The notes under the pieces are model-generated. The model made no database searches. It was not told where the DNA came from and saw nothing but the letters and a program-made list of their open reading frames with translations. DNA of 64,000 nucleotides. Origin: Sphagnum compactum (Eukaryota; Bryophyta; Sphagnopsida; Sphagnales). The stretch is taken from NCBI GenBank assembly GCA_965153455.1, contig OZ234496.1, positions 8,889,863 through 8,953,862 on the forward strand, in the 5' to 3' direction. Made by a program: the position numbers and the translations under genes. Positions 23,501 to 32,770 of this stretch are shown in pieces; position 1 is the stretch's first letter; each line of letters begins with the position of its first letter.

Positions 23501-26500
23501 GGCTCGGTATCAACACAAGGGGCTTTACAAGAGATTGCTTGGAAGCGGCGAGAGCTGTCTGTATTGCTAAAGCATGTTCAGGCACATATTGCACCAACAG
23601 ATGTGGATCCAGGCGCTGGGCTTCAATGGTTGCCAAGGATTCTCACAGGTACAGCCAAAGTCAAGCGAACTGGAACACTCTTGGAGCGAATCTTCATGCC
23701 ATGCACAATGTATTTTCAGTATACTCGACACAAAGGTGGCACAACCAACTTTGAGGTGCTTCTTTCTTCTTCTTCTTCTTCTTCTGCTGCTGCTGCTGCT
23801 GCTATTCCAATTCTCTTGATTCCACAGAAATCAAGACCTACCCACTGATGATTAAGCTTAGTACCAGCAGTGACATCATGCAGCTTGGATCTTTTGCAGG
23901 TAAAGCCACTGAAGGAACTTTCATTCAACTCCCCTAACATCACTGCTACTATGACATCTCGGCAGTTTCAGATTGTGGTTGATGTCATGAGCAACCTATT
24001 GCTCGCCCGGCTCCCAAAGTATGTCTATCCCTTTGATGAGAGGAGAGGATTCATTTGCATTTTTTCCCAATTTTCAGTAGTAGTTTCAGTGGAGAAAAAT
24101 ATGGTCACACTGTAATATTCTTTTTTCAGAGGCAGAAAGGAAAGGGAACTGATTGCAGTTGAGAGCAGATTGGATGAGAGCAATCTCAGCAAAGAACCAA
24201 AAGGAATCATCTGCTTGATGGGTAGACGAGTCAGATAACCAAAACAGTATATATTCCGGAACTTGAAAGATGAGAGAGAAACAAAGAATCCTGAGATGGG
24301 AAGCAAAGAAAAAATTGCAAATGCACATGTACAAATTTGTTGTACAGGACAAAAAACTTTGGGAGAACAAACAACTGAATATTGTTTGACAAAATGTGAG
24401 CTTTTTTTTGGGTTTGGGGTGTGATTAGATCAAGAAAGAACAAGCTCTATGAGGAGGAAGGAGAAGAGGAGGTGGATGAGGTTGTGCCTGAAGGTGTGGA
24501 GGAAGTTGAACTAGCACGCATCAAAGTGGAACAAGCCCAACGAGAGTGTCGCCTTCTTTTCCGTGATCTTCGAATGCTCCGCTGCTCTGACTGTGGCACC
24601 CCTGATGTTGGGACTGTATGGTCTCCTAAAGCTGAAGAGGAGACCCTATGGATGATTTCAAGTGCTAGATCTATTCTGGTCAGCAATTGAACACTAGCAC
24701 TTTTCCAATGCTACATCATTTGGCTTCATGATGAAGAACATCTCCATATAACCAATGGGTAGTAGTAGGCTATATATATATATATGTCCTGTGCTTTCAC
24801 CATGCTACAATTGTGATGAGGTTTTTTTTAAGTTGAAAACAAAATCAGTTTGTTTTGATCATGTTTTTGTGTGCAGGCACAAAAGCTAGAGGCGGAGTTC
24901 ATGGTGAAAAGTAAGGCCAGGAAGGCAGCAAGATTAGGTTTGAGGGTTGCTTTACAGCATGCTGCACAGCAGCAATTGGCATTGAAGGAGAAGAACAAAA
25001 GTCCATCATCAGCCATGCGGATCTCATGGGCTTTTGACAAGCTTGTATGGAGCATGATCTGTGATGGGGAATCATTCGCTGAGGCTGAGATCAACAACAT
25101 GGTTTGCCCTCATCTCTCTTTCTTGTGCTTTGTATTAGTGCCAAAATGTGTTGCTGGAGCAAGGAACATACTAGATCTTCCATTGACTGATGATTGAAAG
25201 AATGCAACCTAGATGTGAAACTGTTTCATCTCAAACATCTCTAAACCCTAAACCCTCAAACTCAGCAATAATGGGTGGCTGTGGTTATGATTTTTTTTTT
25301 GCAGATCCTGATGGTTGACCGTGATTTCAAGGACATTGGAGTCGCCCGTTTCACCATTAAGTCCTTTGTTGTGAAAAATTGTTTGCCAGGTGCAAAACTC
25401 GACACAGTTCTCTCTGCTTGGAACCCACCTACAGAATGGGGAAGGTTTGTTATCCCTCCTCCACCTCCTATCTTTCATTTTTTGTCCTCTTTCCTGACCA
25501 GATGAGAATGTTCAACAAGCAACTTTAATACTTTCTAGTGTTGTTGAGAATTTTTTTGTGGGATCCTTCTGCAAATAGGAATACAATGCTTCGAGTTGAG
25601 GCCAGACAGGGAGCACCCAAGGATGGATTCTCACCAATGGAGCGGTTTCAGGTCTTTTCGCATCTCTCGTGGCATCTTTTGACACTAAGGATTCTTTTGT
25701 CTGTGCTTAGTAGGTCTCATACCCTTGTTTAAGAGCCCCAATGGAGGTCACTTCTGCCTTCTTGGTGCCAAGAGATGAGGAAGCTGTGTGCTGACGTCAA
25801 TTTGCTCTATGGCACTGTGCAGGTGGATATATACCCGTTGCGTATTTTTTTGACTGAGGCCATGTACACCAAACTATGGACGTACTTTTTCCCTGATGAA
25901 GAGCAAGATGTGAAGCGCCAGGTATGAATCGGCACCTCATCCTCCCTGCTCTTTCTTTCTTGCTTGCTGCTGTTGAAATCTCTTCAACTTCTCTTCCAGT
26001 CTTCAACCTGAGCAACCTTGTTGAATTTCTTCACAATAATGGAAGACTTTTATTTCATGCAGGAGGTGTGGAAGGGTTCAACAGTGGCAAAGCGAGGGGG
26101 GCGTCGTGGCACTAGTACAGTACTGGTGGAGCAGCGCTCCAGCTTGGAGGCCTCAGTGACCACCTCCTCAAGGACAAGCATTATTACTTCTGGGCTTGCT
26201 GTTCCCCCACACGTGTTACCTGGAGTCCCTGTTGAAGTACTACCACGTGTTGACTTCATGATGGCTGCACAGGCATTAGAGGTGAACTTCCATCTAGACC
26301 CACAAGGCAGAGGGGGACTGACTGACTGACTACCCAAGATTCTCTGCCACAACAAAAGTGGCTTGTTGAGAGCATAATGCGGTGTTTTGTGCCAAGACCA
26401 ATTATATGTATTCCTATTGCTGAAGTGAGCTTCTTGCTGATTACTGTGTGAATGCAATGTGGTCCTTTTTGCAGGTAGCTAAACTGCAGCAGCAGCAGCA

Positions 26501-27915
26501 GCGAAAAACAGGCACAACAGCAAGCATGAACGAGCAATGCAAGTCATCATCGTCATTGGAGAGAGTTGAGGAACCTGACATTGATCTGGTAAGCGAGGAG
26601 GCATTGACAAAGGCCTTCAGACAAGGTGTGTCAGTCCGCACCTCTCTCCCAATCACATCACGCCAGGATGCACTCCCAACTGCATCAGCTGCTGTCTCCA
26701 CTGTCGGCACAAGCACTGAAAATGGTGGGTCTTTAAAGTCAAAGGATCGAAAGGTGAGCAAATCCAGCAAAGCTTCATTACAGGAGGAGAAAAAAGACTC
26801 CAAGATGAAAAAAAGCTTCTTGGAGTTCCACAACATCAAGATCTGCCAGGTGAGAGTGAAGTGTTTATGGCAACAGTCAATGTGGTTTTGGATTTTCTCT
26901 GCTTCATTGTTTCTTTCTCCAAATACAGTCTAAAGGCATTCTGAGCCCTTGATCCCCAGGCATCTATCTACTTTCTGTTCCGTGCACAATTGTTTTTGCA
27001 CTTGTAGATGGATGTTGAGAGAGAAATTGGGTGTTGATGCAGGTGGAGCTGCTGGTGACATATGAAGGATCTCCAATTGCAGTGAGTGATCTGCGACTTC
27101 TGATGGACACACTCGTGCTGTTACAGTTCACAGGCAGCTGGCGACGTCTCTTCTCCAAAGTGAAAAAACACATAATCTGGAGTGTTTTAAAGTCTGTGAC
27201 AGGCATGCAGGTAACTAAACTTTCTCCTGCATCCACCAGAAGTGATTTTGATATCAGAAGGGGAGATGGGTTTTTGTGTTTCTAAACTCTTACAAAAGCT
27301 TTGTACCTCGTTATGGTGATGAAAGGGCAAGAAGTTCAAGGACAAATTGCATCCAGAGAGCGAGTCAAATTCCAGCGACAGTGCAGGCAGCTATGGGGTG
27401 GCTGTGGAGCAGTTTCCTACAGCCCATCAGAGGCAAAGCGATCGAGCTGGAGAGGGTTTTGTATCTTCCATCCGAGGTTTATTCAATTCGCAACGCCGCA
27501 AGGCTAAAGCACTCGTCTTGCGCACTATGAGAGGCCAAGAAGGTTTGGATGATCTCCAAATCTCCAGCAGTGAAGACGAGGCTGGCATCTCCAAGTCCCC
27601 TTGTGGTGCCAAGCGTATACCACGCAGAACACGTAAAACTCGGCCAGCTCATCGTGACCGAGGTCAATCTCAACCTTTTTTCCCCTTAAAAACCTGAGTT
27701 TTATGTGAAAGTACACAGAGGTGATAATGACCCTGCTTTTACAAAGAAAGACATCACAGTTTCCATTATTCATCTGTTTGTACATGTTGTGGGTATGCCA
27801 ATTCTTAACAGGTTCATTAGCAGACCGAGGTTCGCGAGGGACTCAAGAAGCTTCACAGTCACAGAGTGAGACAGAGCTCTCTGAAGGATCATCAATGTAT
27901 GAGGATTTCGACTGA
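14632..27915 (+). CDS. SABRE/KIP-type giant bridge-like lipid transfer protein (23 exons)
   Basis: Exons by homology and splice sites: 14632-14702, 15803-15914, 16159-16434, 16608-16882, 17054-17315, 17674-17844, 18023-18100, 18243-18518, 18720-20870, 21033-23007, 23158-23261, 23405-23755, 23900-24018, 24429-24678, 24877-25101, 25305-25444, 25579-25651, 25823-25921, 26063-26281, 26475-26849, 27043-27210, 27326-27662, 27812-27915. Phases agree at every junction and give 2736 aa, near Arabidopsis SABRE (about 2600). A membrane anchor spans residues 8-35 (FLWLFLVVATLGWILF). Conserved blocks include WLPRILTGTAKVKRTG, YTRHKGGTTNFEVKPLKEL, MTSRQFQ, GVARFTIKSFVVKNCLP, WRRLFSKVKKHIIW and GLFNSQRRKAKALVLRTMRG. 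The family (plant SABRE/KIP, animal Hobbit/BLTP2, yeast Fmp27) forms long beta-groove tubes at ER contact sites and affects polarised growth and division. The gene appears intact. The start could instead be ATG 14,626. Confidence 0.95.
16448..16482 (+). repeat. (CT)n microsatellite in SABRE intron 3
   Basis: A near-perfect CT run follows the donor site of intron 3 by about 13 nt. Confidence 0.95.
17555..17591 (+). repeat. (GA)n microsatellite in SABRE intron 5
   Basis: A GA run with one AAAG interruption lies in intron 5, upstream of the exon starting at 17,674. Confidence 0.95.
20871..21032 (+). other. stop-free 162-nt intron (SABRE intron 9)
   Basis: GTAATG donor after CAG and TTTTTGCAG acceptor bracket 162 nt, which is 3 x 54 with no stop in the reading frame. 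Homology runs from VVVLAQQ directly to ATVFPPQIPQD, so removal is expected. If retained, it would add 54 mostly hydrophobic residues. Confidence 0.8.
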
Positions 27916-29438
27916 AAAAACTACACCAGCATTTTGTACACTAGACATTTGTTCCATCTCAATTCTTTGTCAGCAATTTGTGGAATGGGTCACCCTAGAT
28001 TCAAAAAATGGGTGTGTGGGCGGGTGAGGCAACAAAACTCGCAGAATTTTCTGTCATGCCAACATCCAACATCTATGCAATTTTTAGCAAGGGTCTTGGG
28101 ATACCCCAAGTTGATGTTTGAGTCAAGGATATGACTTTTTAAAGTCCATGGCCCATTTATTCTCACAAAGTGAAGCAGGTGGCACTATGAGCACTGCCGC
28201 TAAATTGATAGGTAAAATTGTTACACCTTACAGAAGTCCAGGTATCAGGATTCAGATGAAAGCTCTGACAGTCAGTTCTACTAGGGTTTTATGGCAAAGT
28301 GTACAGATTCAAAAGCTGAAGCAGATTGTCACTTCAGTACTCGCTTGTTTACCCAGATGCAAAAGATAAGCTTCCATAGATCTAATCAAAATGTGGGTAC
28401 ACATAAGTGCAACATTGGAATATCTCTGCTGATTAGGCACATATGTTTCATGTTGGGTTTTGTTGCAGTGTTTTTTTTTGCTAACAGGGATTTTGTTTCT
28501 TTAGCATGTGCTGCAAAGAGTCCCCACCCCACCTTTTGGAACAGTGAATCTGATTTGTAGCCTGCAAAATTGGTGAACAATTCATGTTTTGTGTTGATTT
28601 TCAATGTAGAAAGGTTTGTGTCTTAACATCTCTTCAATGCTAGCTATCCAACATCATGACCATCTTCCTGTTGCTTGTGGAAGTGTGTCAGAAGCTCAGA
28701 TGCAGATTATTTGTATAATGGGTTGCCCAGCTTTTGGGCTGATGGTGTTTTATGTTGTCATCTATACCAGCCACCATCCAGAGCTGGGGTAGTCGTCTTG
28801 GCTGCTTGTCACTGCTCTTTGTGATGAAGGTGATGATGGTCTGACACTTTGTGATCATCTCTCTCTCTCTCTCTCTCATTTGACCACACTCATCAGTTGT
28901 GTTAATCATGCAATTGTTGCTCCAGAGATACCTCTGCACAATTTCAGACATCCATCATGGATTGAGAATCATGCAACTGCATCACATTCAAACTTCAACA
29001 CTACAATATGCATTGGGTCAGGTGAAATTCACATCTAACACATCTGTTGCAAAGAAAGAAATGTTTTGTGTTGGGACAGGACAAATTGACATCAAACATG
29101 GTTGTTGCAAAGAAATAAACAAACACAAAAAGGAATTTGCATCAAACATATTAGTTGCAAAGAAAGAAAAAAACACAAACTCATCACTGTGAGATCATGG
29201 ATGTGATGATTCCATATTAGTAGAGGGTGTAAGTTCTTGTGTACCCACCTAGTCAAGAAATTTCTTCTTCTACAGCTTCTCTTCTTCTTCTTCTTTCTAC
29301 CTGATGATTGATTGTTCTCCCTAGTGTTGTTGGTTCTTGTAGACAAAGAAAATTTGTACAAAGAAATGGACAATGTGCACATAGATGTGAATGGGTTGCC
29401 TAAACCCTCCTAAACCTTCTTCTCTCAACCCGCCAAGA

Positions 29439-29469
<31 letters not shown>

Positions 29470-29472
29470 CTC
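27916..29472. other. convergent intergenic region between SABRE and Mpo1-like genes
   Basis: It holds the 3' flanks of two convergent genes. No further gene was recognised. It contains a (CT)n tract at 28,859-28,877, a three-copy imperfect repeat at 29,020-29,170 (TTGCAAAGAAA at 29,046, 29,105 and 29,155), and CTT runs at 29,265-29,295 and 29,440-29,470. Confidence 0.6.
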
Positions 29473-30132
29473 TCAATCTGCTGCGAAGGTCTTCTTTTTG
29501 TTGTGGGTGTTGTGGGTTGCTTGGCGATGGAATTGAGCGATGTTAGCATTCACTTTGATCTCAACGTTCTTGGTGAAGCCAGGGTAAGGCTCGTAATGGA
29601 AAGCGGAGTGCAGGAGTTGCAGCAATACCCACAAAGGTGCAATGAGAAGCGCTTGAGGGAGATTGTGGAGCAAAGCAGGAGCGCGTTTCTCGAACACAGC
29701 ATGTCCAACGAACTGACAGCTCCAACAGATGAGCTGCGAAAGGAGGAACAACTTGCGACCACAACAGATGGGCAAGTTCTGCGCCACCGCATTGGCACCC
29801 ACCCAACAAGCTAGCACCAGAAAAGCCGCCAAAGAACCTGCTCGCGGATCCAAGCTCACGTACAACACGGCATAGATTACCGCAATCACGAAGCTGTAGT
29901 TGAGCACCATGAAGCGGTGGAAGAAGAAGAAGGAGAAGGAGGAGGGTAATTGTAAGCTGCTGGGCATCCATGGCAGCTGCGGCACCAGCTGCTTGGTGTA
30001 GGCCAACAAGAGCAAGCTGGAAAACAGAATGGGCCAGACGCATAGAACATGGATCAAGCTGTTCACTTTGTTCTTGTGATAAGCTCCGTAGAAGGAGACA
30101 TGCTTCTCCAAGTCGAATACCCACAATCCCAT
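29473..30132 (-). CDS. Mpo1-like (DUF962) ER membrane protein, probable 2-hydroxy fatty acid dioxygenase
   Basis: A 219-aa single-exon frame starts MGLWVFDLEKHVSFYGAYH and ends at TGA. It carries the DUF962 signature: a histidine-bearing N-terminus (His11, His19 and His28 in NSLIHVLCVWP), LDPRAGSLAAF, CWVGANAVA, and CQFVGHAVFEKRAPALL (His144) followed by EPYPGF. Four to five hydrophobic segments lie at about 26-46, 69-93, 100-120, 126-143 and 158-175. Yeast Mpo1 is an iron-dependent ER dioxygenase that shortens 2-hydroxy fatty acids in phytosphingosine alpha-oxidation. The same chemistry is inferred here from the retained histidines. The ATG at 30,132 was chosen because the frame continues upstream only with non-ATG codons and homology begins here. 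The frame has no introns. The gene converges with the SABRE-type gene. Confidence 0.95.
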   Translation of the reverse strand: MGLWVFDLEKHVSFYGAYHKNKVNSLIHVLCVWPILFSSLLLLAYTKQLVPQLPWMPSSLQLPSSFSFFFFHRFMVLNYSFVIAVIYAVLYVSLDPRAGSLAAFLVLACWVGANAVAQNLPICCGRKLFLLSQLICWSCQFVGHAVFEKRAPALLHNLPQALLIAPLWVLLQLLHSAFHYEPYPGFTKNVEIKVNANIAQFHRQATHNTHNKKKTFAAD

Positions 30133-30280
30133 TTGAAAGAAACAATCTGCTCTTGTTCTTTGCTCTTGGTCTTGTTCTTCTTGCCTCCACAACAAGCTCC
30201 TCTTGTTCCTTTTCCCCCTGATCTCTCTTTCCTCCTGACCAACAAGTACAACAACAAAGTATCAATACCCAAATCCCCGT

Positions 30281-30285
30281 TTCTC

Positions 30286-30319
<34 letters not shown>
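30281..30319 (-). promoter_or_regulatory. (GA)n tract in the Mpo1-like leader
   Basis: On the gene's strand this is a GA repeat 150-190 bp upstream of the start codon and downstream of the TATA-like site, thus probably in the 5' UTR. It resembles the GA-rich tracts before the NADP-MDH gene. Confidence 0.5.
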
Positions 30320-30385
30320 GCTGGGATCTGTGGTGGATCTGTGTGTGTGTGTGTGTCTCTCTCTCTCTCAAACGGAGCTTGTGCT

Positions 30386-30393
30386 AATTTATA
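30386..30393 (-). promoter_or_regulatory. TATA box of the Mpo1-like gene
   Basis: TATAAATT on the minus strand lies about 255 bp upstream of the start codon. It predicts transcription start near 30,355-30,360. Confidence 0.5.
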
Positions 30394-30532
30394 GGAATTT
30401 TTTTTGTGTGAATTTTTTAGCAGTTTTTGTTCTCTTCTGCTGACTGGGTACAACATGGTGTCTGTTGGGGTTTTGCTGTAGTCGATTCATCAAAAGATTT
30501 GGAAGGACTTTTTATTTGCTGAAATTAATTTG

Positions 30533-30868
30533 TTTGCTGAATTTCTCCACAAAACTAAGTCTGATTGTCATGAATGGGTGCGGATGGTGGTGGTGGTGGT
30601 GGTGGTGATGATGGTGGCTGCTGTTTGCTGATTTTCTTCACAAAACTAAGTGTGAATTTGATGAATGGGTGGGGATGGTGGTGGTGGTGGTGGTGGTAGG
30701 TGTTATTTGCTGATTTTCTTCACAAAACTAAGTGTGAATTTGATGAATGGGTGGGGATGGTGGTGGTGGTGGTAGGTGTTGTTTGCTGATTTTCTTCACA
30801 AAACTAAGTGTGAATTTGATGAATGGGTGGGGATGGTGGTGGTGGTGATGATGGTACGTGTTGTTTGA
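30533..30868 (+). repeat. four-copy 76-91 bp tandem repeat with embedded GGT microsatellite
   Basis: Copies begin with TTTGCTGATTTTCTTCACAA (or close variants) at 30,533, 30,624, 30,706 and 30,782. Each continues to ATGAATGGGTGGGGATGGTG and a (GGT)n run of different length, which accounts for the differing periods. Confidence 0.95.
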
Positions 30869-31506
30869 TGATGTTGTTATTGTGTTGGCACCTATCTAGG
30901 CTTACTTGGATTCATCAGATTTTGGGAGTTTGTTTTTTCTTTCTTTCCCCTTTTTTGTTGTTGTTGTTGTTGTTGTTGTTGGGTATTCTTTAGTTTCCTG
31001 AATTTGACCCAATTCCATTTTTCTTTTGCTGTCTCAGAGCTCACACACTTTTTTCCTGCCTGCCTGCCTGCCTGCCTGGCTGCTTGCCTTTTGATGACTG
31101 GGATGATGGGATCTGAGGTTTCAATGACTCTCTGCTTGGCTACCTAGTTTCCAATTGCTCCCACATTTCCTCTGCAGACTGGGTTCAATCTTTCCATTTT
31201 ATTTTGTTTCTTGTGAGTTCAACAATTTTTGAAAACTAATTTCATCATGAAACATTTTGTTATTTAAACTGGTTGCAGGTCTGAATTTGGCATATAAGGA
31301 GGAAAAAGCCATTAGGTAGGTACATAAGTGGGTACTTACTTACTTACCTACTTACTCACCTACCTACCTATCTACCTACCTACCTACCTACCTACCTACC
31401 TACTTAGTTCTGGTTCTGTGTTGTGTGAGTACATCTTTGTTTCCTTTGAAGTTTGGAATGACCCAGTTTTTGACTATGCTGCTCTTCATTTGCTGACACA
31501 TTTTTA

Positions 31507-31706
31507 ATATGAGGATTTTTGAAACATGATATTTTGGCTTGCCATGTTGAAACTTGAGATTAGTTATAACAGAGTTCTGATATCTTGAAAGATTTTTTTG
31601 GGTTTCTTTTAGAGGGTTTTTTTGAAGATTAAATAATTAATAATTTTTTGCATGGTGAAAAATAGTTTGAATTTTCATATAATTCTTCTTTTTACCTTAA
31701 GATACT
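31507..31706 (+). repeat. dispersed repeat family A, copy 2
   Basis: Same family and orientation as 3581-3706; this copy is longer by an internal T-rich segment. Confidence 0.75.
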
Positions 31707-31805
31707 TAGCAAATGCTAGCCTTAGCTAAATTGTGAAGCTTGGCCTTTGCCTTTGCTGTCAAGTTTGTCCACATTCCCTTTCACCAGTTTTGCCAAATTC
31801 ACATC

Positions 31806-31970
31806 ATCTCCACTGCTGCTACATATATTTTCACTACTGCTTGTAACTGTACAACTACTATGATTAGTCTCGAACCCGAACCCTCATGCATTAACTGCTG
31901 AGTTTCAGCAATTCACACTCAGTTGCAGCATTTCATACTGAGATTTAATAAAATGTCTTTACTTTGCGGA
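31806..31970 (+). repeat. dispersed repeat family B, copy 1
   Basis: It is related to 57,801-57,930. Shared blocks are CACTGCTGCTACAT, CTGTACAA, ACTCTCGAACC (GTCTCGAACC here), TGCATTAA and CATACTGAGATTTAA followed by AAAAT. The other copy lacks about 35 bp in the middle. No coding sequence was seen. Confidence 0.8.
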
Positions 31971-32459
31971 TCAACTTTCGATCGCCAAGTTTGTCAACTC
32001 CACCACGTCATCAATTGCTACATTCCCAAACTCACCAAGTCAGTAGTCACCTAGACTACTCAAAATTAGTCTTCTTCAAACTATCCAGAAATAAGTAAAA
32101 TTTTGAGTGGGAGAAATATTGTTGTAGGACCAAATGCCGAGTATGGGTGATGTTAACTTTTGGTGCAAGGATGAACCACCATCTGATGATGATAGGTGAA
32201 ATCAAATAACCAACTCAACTGAATTGGATTTTAAACATGACCCAAGAAGCAATCTATATCTATATCTTGGAGGAAATTAGAAATTTTGATGGATGACTTT
32301 AAACCTTATTGAATTAGATGAATTCCACGCATAAATGTTGTCAAAATGCAAATGATTTCATTGCATTTGGGATGGATGTTGAATGACCCAACAACTAGAT
32401 GGTGGGTTTTTTTTTTCTTTGGGTAATGGATGAATGAGAAACAATCAGATGAATTCATA

Positions 32460-32662
32460 GAAATAACCCTAAACCCCCCAAACCCTAATTCTCAAAAACC
32501 TCCCAAAAGGATGGGCAAATTATTCCCCCTCCAAAAAGAAAGAAATAATTTTTTTTTTAAAATGAAAAATAAATCCCCTAGGGTTTTTCGGATGGAATCC
32601 TTGGAGGAAGATCCCAAATTAGGCTCACAAAAAACCCTCCAGATGTCTACCAAACCCTAGGG
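32460..32662 (+). promoter_or_regulatory. telo-box-like AAACCCTA motifs upstream of the unknown gene
   Basis: AACCCTAAACC (about 32,465-32,475), AAACCCTAA (32,480-32,488) and AAACCCTAG (32,652-32,660) lie 110-310 bp upstream of the ATG at 32,771. Telo-boxes are common near the start sites of plant genes for growth and translation. Here they are positional evidence that a promoter lies close by. Confidence 0.4.
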
Positions 32663-32770
32663 GCTCTGCTTCAATCCAAGTCTAGAGGTAAAAGGGGAGG
32701 AGGAAGCTCGTCAGTTGTGTTTTGTAAAATTCTTGCAAAGCTTTTGGAAGAGAAGAATTCCTGAAGAAGA

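Larger units (their letters stand above)
30869..32429. other. intergenic DNA with simple repeats and two dispersed repeats
   Basis: It contains a (TTG)n run near 30,955-30,980, (CCTG)n at 31,057-31,079, and a TACC/TACT array at 31,313-31,400. It also contains dispersed repeat A (31,507-31,706) and dispersed repeat B (31,806-31,970). No gene was recognised. Confidence 0.6.

Noticed and set aside
29561-30265. 234-codon minus-strand frame overlapping the Mpo1-like gene
   Set aside because: It is an out-of-frame shadow. The DUF962 motifs are all in the other frame.
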